A stretch of 64,000 bases of DNA from assembly GCA_963556495.2 (NCBI GenBank), contig OY747722.1:19394001-19458000 (forward strand), written 5' to 3'. Source of the DNA: Valencia hispanica (Eukaryota; Chordata; Actinopteri; Cyprinodontiformes; Valenciidae). The position numbers and the translations under genes are program-made. The notes beneath the pieces are model-generated. The model saw only the letters and a list, made by a program, of their open reading frames with translations. It was not told the origin of the DNA and ran no database searches. Shown here in pieces: positions 44,701 to 57,209 of this stretch. The first letter of the stretch is position 1. Each line of letters starts with the position of its first letter.

Positions 44701-47700
44701 TTTAGCTGCAACACAGACATAATGCTTCCTAATTTGACCCCTAAAAATCTCCAAACATTAATTAAAAATTAGACTCCACAATTCTTACAAGAATCAGTCT
44801 GACTGTAATTTTGTGTCTTTAAAAAAGAAGAGTCAATATCAACCAATCTGCAACATTTAAATATTCCAATGGTAGAGATTGAAAATTCCACACTCGTTCT
44901 ACTCATTTGCACAATATCTGGTGCTACTCAAAGCAAACCCACGCTGAGCATTTTTTGCTTGAAAAAATCTGAACAATGACTAAAATTGCCTATAAATGTC
45001 TAAGCCAAATTGGGATAAATTCAGTCTGAAAGTGACATTTTAATTAACGTCAAAGCTTTGTTTGAATACTTGCATACTGCTGTGCACATCCGTGTATGGA
45101 TGTGGGCACTGTGCGGCGGGATGAATGTGGCTCTGTCATAAAAACAAGTTAATTTACCATTTAGATGTTCCACTACTCCCCTTGTATGCATCATTGCTGC
45201 CATTAAGTCCATCTTTCTTCACACAGAATGGACAACAGGCCATACATAAGGTTTCTTCCTGTTAAAATGGAGTCGTTCCTCTCAACTGTCACCACATCAC
45301 TGTTGTAGAGTCATATTTAGATAACACTACATACTTGCATTTAATTATCAGCAGATATCTGCAGATTCTTTTTTCTGAAAAATAGTGAATTATTGTTATT
45401 TTAAAGGACAAATAGTGAAGAGGATACCAAATATTAACTGATATATCAGCAAAAATGAGCAATGTTTTTAACCGTGTTTATGGCAACAAGGTACATTAGG
45501 ATTTTAATGGAGCATAGAGAAGCCCTGTGCTCCCCCTCTCCCACCTGCTTGGAAAGTCTGAACATGGAAACTAAATGAGTGCTGTTTAAGGTAATCCTAT
45601 TTCTAAAGTACAGTTTCCAAGCTACAAGTGGCGTCTCAGCTCACTGCTGTCTTTTCTCAAGGCAAAACTCGACTAAATAATTGACCAGCTAATATCAGCT
45701 CAGACTCTCTTTCTTACTTTATTAGAATCAGAACACCAACAGCAACAATATTCTCTATGACATGCATGTTTACTTGAAAACTACAACTAAATTTAGCAGG
45801 TGTTTCTTCAATATTTTGGTCATGTTTTCCATCGCAGTCCGTATCTGTTTAAGTACTTTAAAACTGTTTACATCGAGAACAATGTTAAATTTAATCTCAT
45901 GAGTGACTTGTGACTGAAATACAATATTTGTGTTTCAAAATATATTTAGCAAAACGAAACCGCGTGGCAAGTTATTGTAATGAATATATTAAATATCTGA
46001 CTGGGATTTTAGTGGAGAGACTGACTACACAATGACTTGTGTTCTCTGTAAAAAAAAAAACTAAAAAAACAGATCTCCTTTGTTCCGTAACCTTTCACCT
46101 TTTTTCCAGAAATAAAATCACTTGAACTCCACATGAAACGCTGAAACTTAATCTAGTCCTGTTGGCTAACCACCACAGATTGTTGGTCAGCCCTATTAAA
46201 CACTACATAATCAAACAACCTGCTACAAGTGTAATTACTATAAACCATACTGTAAAATGATAGGAACATCTGATTTATGAGTACTAGACACAGCAGGAAA
46301 GAACTGACATGACTAACATGAAGTAATTTGGCGGCGCAGCGCCAATAAGACAAGGATTCCCCTTCAGCTAGCCAGCAGAGCTGTCCCACTGGGAAACACA
46401 AAAGTTCAGAGCACAAGCGTGTATCTCTTGAAGCCAAGCTTTAATTTCTTCCTCACTCTCTTAGCAGCCTAAAACAAGAGATTTAAGCCGACATGGAGCA
46501 TTACCTCGACATCCTTGAACCAAAATTAGATCTTATTTCAGGAACTTGTTTAGCTTGTGTGTACTTGTGTTTATCTTAAGAGTTTTACAGACTGCACGTT
46601 AACATTTAATCACTCTGTCGACACAAATAAGCTTGTAAATCTGAAGGAAACATTTACAACATTTTAATGCATTGCAAAAATGATTTCAGACATTAAAATG
46701 TACTCGAATGTGCTCTGAGAATAAGCTTTTGTGTCAAAACTGACCGTTTCATTGATGGCCTTCAGCCTTCGGGATGCTAACTTTTAGTGCTTTAAGTGCA
46801 TCTAAACTAATGGATAAAAAGCACACAGATTGCATATCGCTAAAAACATTTGCAGAGAAAAAAACAGCAAAATTAAAACCAAAACAAAACCAGGATTACA
46901 CCTGAATAAAGGTTTCACATTTCCCCATTCTATCTTTTGGATGATCACCAAAAAACAATCTGATTAGGCAGGCATGCGTCCCTGCCCTATTGTGCATTGC
47001 GATGGAAACATGTGCACCGCTTTGTGTGTGTGTGCAAATATTTCTCGCCCCCCATGCATAAACTCTGGCAAGTGTCCAGCTTCACTTGGACGGAGCTCAG
47101 CGAGAGAAAGGAGAGACTTGTCTTGTCTTAGTGGTTAAATCCCCCTATGAGACAGCGAGTGAAACACGCTCCATGAGTTTTATGTATTGTTGCAAAGCAG
47201 CTTTTTTACAGAGCTGAGCTGTGGCAAGTACTCCCGGAGGCTTTCCAAAACACCTCCCGGACAGGTATTATGATACACGGAGCTTAATTCATTGACGGGC
47301 CGTCAGTGGAGAAGCAGTGTTGGCTGTTTGAAGAAGATTAGGACCCTTAATTGAAATTTTTACTGCTATAGCTCTTGTTGGACATCCTGCACAGTCAATT
47401 AGACAAAAGATCAATTTCTCTACCAGCATGTTGTATGCAGAATTTTATTTCAATTATGCTAATTTAAGTTAAATTGCATCGGTAACATTCACTTACGCTC
47501 ATCATGAACAAATTATTCCAGCTGCTGCTACAATTAATAGAGTAATAAATGCACGTAAAGGACTGTTTTCCAAATGAGCTCATGTTTTTCTTGGTACAAC
47601 CATTGCATGAATAGTGTACCCTGCTTCTTTCGTGGATTTGAGGTGTCAGTGTTTGGGTCTGACTGTAAAAGTGAGTGTCTAGCAGGGAGTTGTCAATTAG

Positions 47701-48245
47701 AATGATGCTCTTTGAAGGTCAAGGCTGGCTAAAAGAGAAACTGCAGCACCAAAGGAATTTTTGCAACCGGCAACCACCCCAGACAACATCTCAGATGGAT
47801 TACAGAAAGGCGTTAGCCCTCCGCAGTTTCAAGAGGGAGTCTGTGATCAAAATGTCACGTGAGCAAAGCTAGAAGCGTGCGGCTTGTCAGGAAAGCTTCT
47901 CTCAAAATGTCAAAAATGTCTTGCAGAGTAGGAACCTGGAGTCAGATTTAGAACAGGCAAAAACAGGCTTATTGTAAAATTTTAGTCAGCCTGTGTGGAC
48001 TTTAGCCTAAGTTTCCTCCTCTTAACGGCAGTGGCACCTGGTGTGATATTCTGCTTCTGAATCCCAACTGCTCCAAGGTTTGTCGTGCTGTGCATTCAGA
48101 GATTATACTCTGCATACATTTGGTGAAACAAGTGGTTATCTGAGCTACAATTACATTTTCAAAACCTAAAACCGAACTTTCCATTCTCTTCCAACCTCAA
48201 CGGGGCATTGTTGTCACACACACAAATGCCGTTCACTTTCTTTTT
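41703..48245. other. No recognised element; purine-rich tract and possible conserved noncoding blocks
   Basis: 42505-42640 is strongly purine-rich (GGAGAGAAGAAGAGAGGAG and onward). 44284-44385 is A-rich with AAACAAAA units. 43900-44160 and 46960-47590 show unique, evenly mixed sequence with repeated TAATTA/CAATTA cores (for example GTCAATTAGACAAAAGATCAA near 47393) that stands out from the surrounding low-complexity text. The remaining sequence and its frames support no gene. Confidence 0.4.
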
Positions 48246-48370
48246 TTAGACCGTGCTCTTTAAATCAGAGAGCTGGGTGTGCATAAAAATGCCATAGGAT
48301 CAGCCATTTCTGAAATACTGAGGCCAGCCCATCTAGCACCAACAACCCATGCTGAAGACAAGTTTTCCTC
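48246..48370. repeat. Fragment of a dispersed fish repeat
   Basis: GTGCATAAAAATGCCATAGGATCAGCCATTTCTGAAATACT...AGCCCATCTAGCACCAACAACC resembles a very common short fish repeat (recalled as ATCAGCAGTTTCTGAAATAC...CAGCCCGTCTGGCACCAACAACCATGCC). Only this core is present. It is probably a DNA-transposon derivative; its class is not certain from memory. Confidence 0.5.
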
Positions 48371-49396
48371 TACAATATTGTGCACAGTGACATTTCTATA
48401 ATACTTCCACAATATGTTACATATATACCTCACAAAAAGTTTATGAAGCAGATCTTTACATTTAAAGATCTGAAGAGAAACTGCAGTGACAGATAATGTT
48501 GGCTCATTTTTTTATATCTCACACCCTTTTGTTGCCAAAATGATTGGAGGCCTTCGCTGGCAGGAAGTATTAAAAACAAAAGACCAGTTTACATAATGCT
48601 CAATGCATGTGGATGTAAGTAAAAGCAACACAAAAATATAACCATGGATCAGCAATATAACTTTGTTATCCGTTTTCAATATTATAGCATCTCTACTTCT
48701 GGAAAAAGTTATTGTATGCTACAGCTACAACCATTTTCTGTTACAGTTATTAACAGCCTGTTGCTGCTGCTTTTCTGTTTTTTACTTTGCACTCTGTCTT
48801 TCTGGATGGGTTTATTCCACTCATTCCTTTCTCTAAAAAATAATAAACTTTTGCAGGATGTGAATTTGTCTGCATTTGTTTATTTACCAGTATGTAGATT
48901 TGGTTATTACAAGGATTTTTCTTTTTTACATACAGCCCAAAGGGACTATTAGTATAAGGTGTAGTTAGCCATGAGCTTACTAGACATTTGCCATTATTAG
49001 TCAATATTGGTTTCCAATAATTCAATCCATTACCACCAATAAGGTCAAAAGAGCCAGTGAGTTATTATAAGGTTAAATAAGAGGAATGTAAAGCTAGATC
49101 ACTTCATCTGCCATTTTTGTCACCAGACACTTCCAGCACTAATGAGCTCATCTTAGACATATCAAAACAACAGGCAGCAGGTAGACCAACATCGAAAAAC
49201 AAGACCACTCAAAAAAGGATGAATTGCCAAAAAACAAAACAAAAACATTCCTTTGAGTCACAGCTTGCAAATGAGAGTAACCGAGCCATGTTTCCATGAA
49301 AATGTCTCATGGTCTCTGAACTATTTCTTCAAAATGTCTAATGAATGCTGGCACTGTCATCTTGGAATTGGTTCATACCATCGGGAGGGAAAATAG

Positions 49397-49490
<94 letters not shown>

Positions 49491-50337
49491 AATTTGGCCA
49501 GCTGAACAGAATCCAGATCAAAGTATTGCTCCCACAGGTTTCCATAGAATCATTCCATCTGCCACTCTTACCCCAATGTGCAAATCATACAACAAGGAAT
49601 GTCTGGACTCTGACCAAACAAACGTTTTGGTCTCAGGTCAAGTGTTTATGCTTCCATGCAAACAGATCACTTTATCTCAGTAAGACTAAGTGGGTTTAAC
49701 CAGTGATCATTCCACTGATCACAGCTTGTGTGCCAATTATTTCTATTTCACGATGAAGTTATAATTGGATTTCTGATGTTAATTCTCTTTGTTGTTACAG
49801 CAAACTTTCAAAGGAACTTTCAGTAAATCATTTAAGCTTTATAAAGAACTTTTGTCTGAAAAAACAAACATATCCCACCCAAGCAAAATTTTGCTCAAAA
49901 GCCTATGAAAATTATGTAGCTTTTGATTTAATCAAAGCATTGGAGTGTATTTACAGGCTAAAAACAATTGTACAAGCCAGACAAAAAGCCAGGTGCTTCC
50001 ATAGGTGTTGTGCACTCCTTTTCAAGAAGCCACCATAAGCCTTTGGTTCCATACAAACTCTCACTAACCAGGGTCTGCCTGACCCTGGCAAAAAATTTCA
50101 ACATACATAATTTTGTCTCAGTAATAATATAAAGGAATGGTACAATGTCACCGTATTTTACAGTGCCTCCTATCTCTCAAATTGTAATCTGAATTATTCA
50201 ATCTAATTTCAAATAAGTCAGTTATAGTTTCATTAAAAATAGGGAATCTGCTAAATGCAGAATTGGTGCTCGTTTTAAAATAAACTCCCATGTTGTGTTT
50301 CTTTAGCTGAGATCTTTCAGAAAGCCAACTGTCGCAG
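48371..50337. other. No recognised gene apart from a microsatellite
   Basis: AT-rich sequence around the TA repeat. A 102-codon plus-strand frame (48644-48952) is hydrophobic and T-rich, without signal for a real gene. Confidence 0.45.
49402..49485. repeat. (TA)42 microsatellite
   Basis: Eighty-four bases of uninterrupted TA. Such a pure tract is likely length-variable between individuals, self-pairing, and a common assembly weak point. Confidence 0.97.
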
Positions 50338-53165
50338 TTAATTCAATTCAATTCAATTCAGTTGTATTTATGTAGCGCCAATTCACAACAGATGTCATCT
50401 CAAAGCACTTAACAAGAAGTCATTTCAATACATTTATACAAATATTCCAATCAGTTAAAAAGTTTCCTATGTAAGGAATCCCAGCAGATTGAGTCAGTCA
50501 TTGGCGTGAGGTTGGGCCCCGTTGATGCAGACTTTCCAACCACAGCAATCCTTCAGCAATCCCTCATACTGAGCAAGCATGTAGCGACGGTGGAGAGGAA
50601 AATCTCCCCTTTAACAGAAAGAAACCTCCAACAGAACCAGGCTCAGTAGGAGCGGCCATCTGCCACGACCGTCTGGGGGTTTGAGAAGACAGAGCAGAAA
50701 CACAGAAGGAACAGAAGATCTGATATAAGAGTACTTTCTATGTTACAGAAAGTAAAAAGTTGATAACAGAAAACAGTGGATGTTCAGCCACTGGGAGCAC
50801 CATCCCAGTCAATGCCGCCCGTCCAACAGGGCATTGCAGCCAAGCAGGATACCAGACCAGGTATATCTTCTATGGAGAGAAAAACACAGAGAACACAAAG
50901 TTAACAGTCGAAATAGCAGAATGTACTGTAATACAACTGGAGAGTCGTAGTAGAAAAGGAAGTAGCATAGTGAAGAAAATTGGTAAGTCTGTCCTCCAGC
51001 AGTCTAAGCCTATAGCAGCATAACTGCAGAGATAGCTCAGGATGACCTTAGCCACTCTAACTATAAGCTTTATCAAAAAGGAAAGTTTTAAGCATGGCCT
51101 TAAAAGTAAACAGAGTGTCTGCCTCACGAACTAAAGCTGGGAGCTGGTTCCACAGGAGAGGAGCCTGATAACTAAAAGATCGGCCTCCCATTCTACTTTT
51201 AGAAATCCTAGGAACTACAAGTAAACCTGCAGTCTGAGAGCGAAGTGCTCTGTTAGGAACATATGAAACAATTAGATCTCTGATGTATGATGGAGCTTGA
51301 TCATTAAGGGCTTTGTATGTAAGAAGAAGGATCTTAAATTCTATTCTGGATTTAACAGGAACCCAATGAAGGGAAGCTAAAACAGGAGAAATGTGATCTC
51401 TCTTTTTAATATTACTCAGAACTCTTGCTGCCGCATTTTGGATCAACTGAAGGCTTTTAATGGCATTTTGTGGACTACCTGATAGTAAAGAATTACAGTA
51501 GTCCAGCCTTGAGGTAACAAATGCATGGACTAGTTTCTCAGCATCACTCCTGGACAGGATGTTTCTAATTTTAGCAATATTCCGGAGGTGAAAGAAGGAA
51601 ATCCTAGAAACCTGTTTAATATGGGATTTAAATGTCAAGTCTTGGTCAAAAATAACGCCGAGGTTCTTTACGTTATTACTGGGGGGCAATTGAATGCCAT
51701 CCAGATGAAGTGATTGACTAATCAGTTTCTTTTTTAGAACTTCTGGTCCAAAGACAGCAACTTCTGTCTTGTCAGAATTTAAAAGCAAAAAGTTTAGATT
51801 CATCCGTGTTTTTATGTCTTCCAGACATGCCTGTAAACTACTTAACTGACTGGGTTCTTTAGGATTTATGGATAAATATAGTTGTGTATCATTGGCATAG
51901 CTGTGGAAATTTATCCCATGCTGTCTAATGATTCTACCAATTGGAAGCATATATATGGTGAAAAGAATTGGTCCAAGCACAGAACCCTGTGGAACTCCAC
52001 AAGTAACCCTTGAGAGTGAAGCAGATTGATCATTTAGATGAACAAACTGGAATCTGGCAGACAAACATGATTTAAACCAGCCTAGTGCTGTTCCTTTGAT
52101 CCCTGCAACATGTTCAAGCCTTTCTAAGAGAATATTATGATTGACTGTGTCAAAAGCAGTACTGAGATCTAACAAAACCAGAACAGACACAAGTCCATTA
52201 TCTGAGGCCATGAGAATATCATTAGTAACCTTCACCAGTGCTGTTTCAGTGCTATGATGAGCTCTAAAACCTGACTGAAACTCTTCAAACAGCTCGTTAC
52301 TGTTTAGATGCTCACAGACTTGATTAGCAACAAATTTCTCAAGGATTGTGGATAAGAAAGAAAGGTTAGATATAGGTCTGTAATTCACCAAGTCATCTTG
52401 ATCAAGGGAAGGTTTCTTGATTAAAGATTTAATTACAGCTATTTTAAATTCCTGTGGTACGTATCCATTTACTAAGGATAGATTCATCATATCCAAAATG
52501 GGGCCAGGAACCAAATGGAACACTTCTTTAAATAATTTGGTTGGGATTTGGTCAAACATACAAGTTGAAGGTTTAGATGAGGCTAATATTTTGATAATTC
52601 CAAAAGCTCGACTGAATCAAAACAGCCTAAGCACAAATGAGGATCTACAGTTCTTTCCGATGCTGCCTCATTTACTGAGGAAGAAGTAATCATGTTTGGG
52701 AGGATGCTAATGATTTTACTTCTAATAGAATTTATTTTATCTATGAAGAATCCCATAAAATCATCACTGCTAAGAGCTGGGGGAATAGTTGGCTCAACAG
52801 AGCTATGACTCTGTAAGTTTGGCAACTGTACTAAAAAGAAACCTAGGATTGTTTTTATTCGCCTCTATTAATGATGAAAAATATGCTGTTCTAGCTTGTC
52901 GAAGGGTCTTTTTATACAGCAGTAGACTGTTATTCCAGGTTAAATAGGAATCCTCTAGATGTGTAGAGCACCATTTTCTCTCCCACTTCCTAGTATTCTG
53001 CTTTAAAGTATGCAACTCTGCGTTAAACCAACGAGTCAGCCTCCTATGGCTAGCCACTTTCTTTTTTAAAAAGGGGCTACATTATCTAATGCAAGCAATG
53101 AGGACGCAACGCTGTGAACCAGACCATGACTGCTTAATCTATCTTCAAACAACCACACTCCTGAA
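50338..53165 (-). mobile_element. L2/Rex1-like LINE with long ORF2 (LINE B)
   Basis: Minus-strand LINE. The 3' tail appears on the plus strand as tandem AATTC units (ATTCAATTCAATTCAATTCAG, from about 50338), followed inward by GTAGCGCCAATTCACAAC, the conserved L2-type 3' end. A 3' untranslated region of about 700 bp precedes the ORF. Coding similarity runs from 51057 to about 53160, where LFEDRLSSHGLVHS and LLALDNVAP can still be read on the minus strand before sequence of no similarity. The endonuclease is missing, so the copy is 5'-truncated. It is a different subfamily from LINE A (different tail and protein). Confidence 0.85.
51057..53057 (-). pseudogene. LINE reverse transcriptase with YAND in place of YADD
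   Basis: Three overlapping minus-strand frames make up one ORF2 piece. 52803-53057 contains RRLTRWFNAELHTLKQNTRK and NNPRFLFSTVAKL; a frameshift near 52810-52825 leads into 52583-52825 (SSDDFMGFFIDKINSIRSKI); a second near 52585 leads into the 500-codon frame 51057-52559. The latter holds NYRPISNLSFLSTILEKF (RT fingers, residues 59-76), FQSGFRAHHSTETAL (94-108), motif A LLDLSTAFDTV (129-139), motif B GVPQGSVLGP (188-197) and motif C as YAND (221-224) followed by TQLY. The first aspartate of the YADD pair has become asparagine (GAT to AAT), which should abolish catalysis. It ends normally with APLLWNQLPALVREA. Confidence 0.88.
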
Positions 53166-54204
53166 CTATTACTTTAGGAATAACTCATTTGTAAATATTG
53201 TTATTCATCCTTGAATTGTACTACGAAATCCGCATCAAAGTAAACTTAGCTAAGGTTCTTCAGGCAATAAAAATATATATTTGGGGTTCATACTCCCAAA
53301 ATATATACAAGGATTGTTTAAACATTTTAAAAATTATTTCATGCCACTTTTTAAATCTGATTTAACCATTTTATCACTCTTTTAAAATCAGAAAATCTAT
53401 CAAAACAACAGGACATTAGTTATTATTCTTATTTATTCATAAATCCGTGAAAAATAAATAAATGACATAAGCAATGTTTGAGAGGCATTTTGAATTACCA
53501 AACAAAAGCAACAACAAAACAGCCAAAAAAATGCCTCGACAGACCACAGTAAGAAACAAAGCTTTTCTAAATGTCATCCTAATTATTCTAAGCGTTGCAA
53601 TGAAATATCAAAAAATAAATCAAAAATATCAAAGCCTCAAGGTTCCTCCCTCCCCATATAACCTCTCAAACTCATCTTGAGCTCTCAGAGCTTTATCAGA
53701 ACTGGAGAGGAGTCAACAGCGAGTCAGGTTGTGTGGGTGTGATTCATCATGATTCACAGCTGACGACTAACAGACAACGGTGAGGGCCAGAAGTAAACTC
53801 AGGGGAAATGTGGGGGAAAAATAGGTTAATTTGCATGTTTCTTTGCTTTTTATAAATTTGAACATTAAATGAGTGGGTTTTATTTACTTCATAGATGACC
53901 AATCTCCCTCCATCACAGCTACGAACAATACAAAAAGATGTTGTAATGCTGTACAGCAGAGGTCTGTTTTTAAACCATATGATCAGCTGACCTTAAGCAA
54001 CACAATCAACCATCAGTCTAAGCCATTTCATTTTGAAAATGTATATTTATGCTGTTCCTATGTTTGACTTTCTGCCTGCTCTGTGCAGCTTGAATCAGCT
54101 TCCATCAAAAATAGCTGTCCGCAGAGCTGTGTATTTGGACTGTGACATAAGCTGCGGTACATCAATTGCAATTTTCTTGTCTCACCTTTTTGCATGTAGT
54201 GTTG
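53166..54204. other. No recognised feature
   Basis: AT-rich, no coding signal; the left end may still hold undetected, more diverged 5' LINE sequence. Confidence 0.4.
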
Positions 54205-54575
54205 GAATGTTTTGCGTATTGCTCTTTGCAAACAAGGTCAAGCTCAGATTGGATGGAGAGCATCTATGAACAACAGTTTTCTAATCTTCTATTTGTCAAT
54301 TGGATTTAGGTCCAGACTTTAACTTCCCAATGCTAACACATAGATATGCCTTCATCTAACTGTAGCTCTGACTGTATGTTTAGGTTGCCTTCGCTCCCGT
54401 CTCAATTTTGGGATTGGGGCAAAGGATATCTCAAGTCTTCTGCAGCCTCCAACATGTTTCCTACCAGGACTGCCCTGGATTTAGCTCCATCAAATCATCT
54501 CTCAGCAGCTTACCTGTTCCCACGTTGAAGAACAACATCACCACCACAGTATGACACCACCCCCACGCGTTTCCC
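54205..54575 (-). mobile_element. Tc1/mariner transposase relic (family B)
   Basis: Minus-strand relic matching the C-terminal half of the same Tc1 type as 136-432. AGATTGGATGGAGAGCATCT (about 54246) and AATTGGATTTAGGTCCAGAC (54298-54317) are the reverse strand of the region around the third catalytic residue; the minus strand reads S-L-D-L-N-P-I-D there, so the expected E is D. It continues to GTATGACACCACCCCC (about 54550-54565), the reverse of a GGGG-rich block following the first catalytic region. Several stops and small indels. No terminal repeats found. Confidence 0.65.
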
Positions 54576-56239
54576 TATTTCCATATGTTAAAGGTCATAT
54601 GCAGAGGAAATTTTTGTGACCAAATCAAGTTCTTCCACATGTTTTCTTTTGTAAAAACTAAATAGAAAACTATGTATCCTATTCATGCCACTTCATCAGT
54701 ATTGAGTACTTTGTGGTGCTCTATTATGTAAAATACAGATGAAAAAAGTCTCGAACGGTAAAACCGTTAAAATATTTGAAAAAGTGAATGACGTCATTGA
54801 ATCTGTGGCTCTTAAATACATTCAGTGGATCGTTTACATCCACAGCTCATTGCTCTGCGGTCAACTGTGTGTGCTGCTGGCTGAAGAGAAAGTACGGTCA
54901 GAAATAAGTGCAGGAAAAGAAGACCTCAAATGTATGGGCAAGTACTGATGACTGCACCTTGGAGATTTTTTTTAAACATTTGGTCCATTTGTCAAAAGGT
55001 AATCTCATTAAATGTCACTAAATTAAACTTGTATGCATGTGGGCATACTGGGTCTGCTCATAGATCACATAATTGAAGGCAGTGTGAGGCCAACGCTTCA
55101 GACCGACAAGTCTTTTTGATAACGACAAGCATAGCACATTTCACAGGCTCTAGCGGCAATGTCTTATTCTGTCTTATTAAAATTAGATCAGTCGGTTTAA
55201 TAAATAAGCCAACAGACAATACGATCTAATGGGAAGATAAAGGAAGAGGCAGGCAGAAAGATGAAAACATTAAGCAGGAGATGGAGGGAAAAAAAACAAA
55301 ACAGATTTTGACAGAAGGATGGAGGTGATGAAATAGCAGGACATAGGCAAAGGGGAACCCTAGAGAGGCAGAAAGGGTTTGGGGGTGAAGTCAGATCAAG
55401 AGGTGAAGAGATAAAATTAAGGTCTGATGGAAGGAAGCAAGAGGTCACAGTCTCCTCCTCTCTGAGCTGTGATTATTCCCAAATACACATCTCTCTCCCT
55501 TTTTCTCTGCCTCTCTTTTGCTCAATTCCATTTTATTCTTTTGGCATCTTTGTCTGCCACGATCCTTCCGTCACCCGTTGATGTCTTTCATTCTCATCCT
55601 TCGTTCTGTTTTACACTCGGGGGTCCTCCCTTGCTACTTTCCGCCTCTCTTTTCTCCCATTCATCCCCCATACATAATTCAAGCAGGGTTTTCAGCGTGA
55701 CGGGCATCGCCATTAAAAATACATGGGGATACTGCGCTGAGCCCGTTTAGTGGTGCCTTACCCTGGCGGAGCACTGTCGCAGGTCAGGGCAGAAAGGGTA
55801 GTTAGAGAAAGGAAAAGAAATGGGGGGGGGGGGGTGAGAGGATGTGAAGGAGCAAGAGGAGAATGAGGAATAAGGCGGTGTGGTGACCTTGTACCGGCTC
55901 TAGCTAGTCAAACATGCAATTTGTTAAACCCTGAAAATTGAGATATCATCATGTAATTGTTTTTTTCTAGAGGTTCTACACAACAAACATTCTTTTGAGG
56001 GACACAGTCATTAAATTAAAAGAAGGAAACCTAACTTGTATCCAAATCATCATCTTGTGTAAACTTAATTTCTAAGATAAGTTAGAGGTTATCTGGTTGC
56101 AGTGTACATTTCTGCTCTATAATTGTTTGGTTAAAGAAACTTCAATAACATCTTAATACCAGAGTCACACTACAGTGTATTGCTCAAGTGTTTCAATATA
56201 TACTATATGAGCATATCTGGCTTTAACTTCACTAGCACC
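54576..56239. other. Strand-asymmetric purine/pyrimidine blocks, no gene
   Basis: 55205-55445 is purine-rich on the plus strand, 55450-55680 is pyrimidine-rich, and 55780-55875 is purine-rich again including a G13 run (about 55822-55834). Open frames on both strands here (55197-55448 minus, 55469-55750 plus) are by-products of this composition. A frame at 54739-54948 has no recognised motif. Confidence 0.5.
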
Positions 56240-56386
56240 TTTCCCTGTAGTGTGAGATCTACAAAGAGACTGAACAGATACAACTTGACTTTGAAAGATG
56301 CAAGGGATTTGTTCATTTCAGAAATCTTTAACAAAAACATTAATAATGCGCAAACTTTATTTGCAATAGTGGAAAAACTAATTCAA

Positions 56387-57209
56387 TTAAAAAAAAATGT
56401 ATTGATCCCAGAGGGAAATTAAGTGTTGGTATAGCTTATATAATTAATTCTTTAAGGAGTTGTTGTAGATAATGATAGCTGTGGGCAGGAAGGATATCCT
56501 GTAGCGGTCTGTATTGCAGCGAAACTGAAGCCTCCGACTGAAGACGCTCTGTTGTTGTATGACTGTCTCTTGAAGAGGATGCTCAGGGTTGTCCATAATG
56601 TTTTGGATTTTATGAAGAATCCTTCTTTGCATCATCATCTCCAGATGTTCCACAGTTGTCCCAAGAACAGAACCAGCCTTCTTTATCAGGTTGTTTAGCC
56701 TATTTAAATCCCTGGCTCTGATGCTGCTACCCCAACAGATGATGGCTGAAGAGATTACACTCTCCACAACAGACTTGTAGAAGATCTCCAGCATCTTGCT
56801 GCAAACCTTGAAGGACCTAAGCTTCCTCAAGAAGTACAGTCTGCTCTGTCCCTTCTTGTAGACGGTTTCACTGTTGCACCTCCAGTCCAGTCTGTTGTCA
56901 AGGTGAACTCCGAGGTATTTATACTCCTCGACCACCTCCACTTCTTCTCCAATGATGGAAACAGTTTTTGACTCATCCCTGTTTCTTCTGAAATCTACAA
57001 TCATCTCCTTTGTTTTGTTCACATTGAAGGTGAGACGATTGTTTCCACACCCTTTCAAAAAGCGGCCACCAGCTCTCTGTATTCAGCTTCTTGTCCATCT
57101 CTGATACACCTGACAATTGCAGAGTCATCTGAGTATTTCTGCAGATGACAGGTCTCTGATTTGTACTGGAAGTCTGAGGTGTACAGAGTGAAAAGGAACG
57201 TCCCTCTGT
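56387..57209 (-). mobile_element. LINE of another clade (LINE D) inserted in LINE C
   Basis: Minus-strand, 5'-truncated non-LTR element. Its 3' end on the plus strand is an A run followed by TGTATTGATCCCAGAGGGAA (56388-56418), the reverse of the TTTCCC...GGGATCAATA tail common to a fish LINE group. The coding part (56444-57205) begins just before RT motif C. I read FTLYTSDF, then YSDDSAIVRC (the A/S-D-D motif) at about 57125-57155, then LTFNVNKTKEMIVDFRR, EEYKYLGVHLDNRLDW, LYFLRKLRSFKVCSKML and ICWGSSI. No duplication of LINE C sequence at the joints is obvious. Confidence 0.8.
56444..57058 (-). pseudogene. C-terminal reverse transcriptase fragment of LINE D
   Basis: Open minus-strand frame of 204 codons covering the RT thumb and C-terminal region: LTFNVNKTKEMIVDFRRNR, EVEVVEEYKYLGVHLDN (the YKYLG block typical of LINE RT motif E), LYFLRKLRSFKVCSKMLEIF, SAIICWGSSIRARD, RLNNLIKKAGSVLG and RYRISFLPTAIIIYNNS at the end. 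A frameshift just upstream (about 57058-57070) separates it from the motif C block. The protein is unlike LINEs A to C, lacking the TQLY and LWN.LP blocks, so it belongs to another clade; I cannot fix which (I/Nimb-like or another CR1-group lineage) without a tree. Confidence 0.75.

Noticed and set aside
46327..46344. Small CpG hairpin TTGGCGGCGCAGCGCCAA
   Set aside because: Six-base arms are expected by chance at this window length.
49357..49545. Frame with an alternating Y-I repeat
   Set aside because: Translation of the (TA)42 microsatellite.
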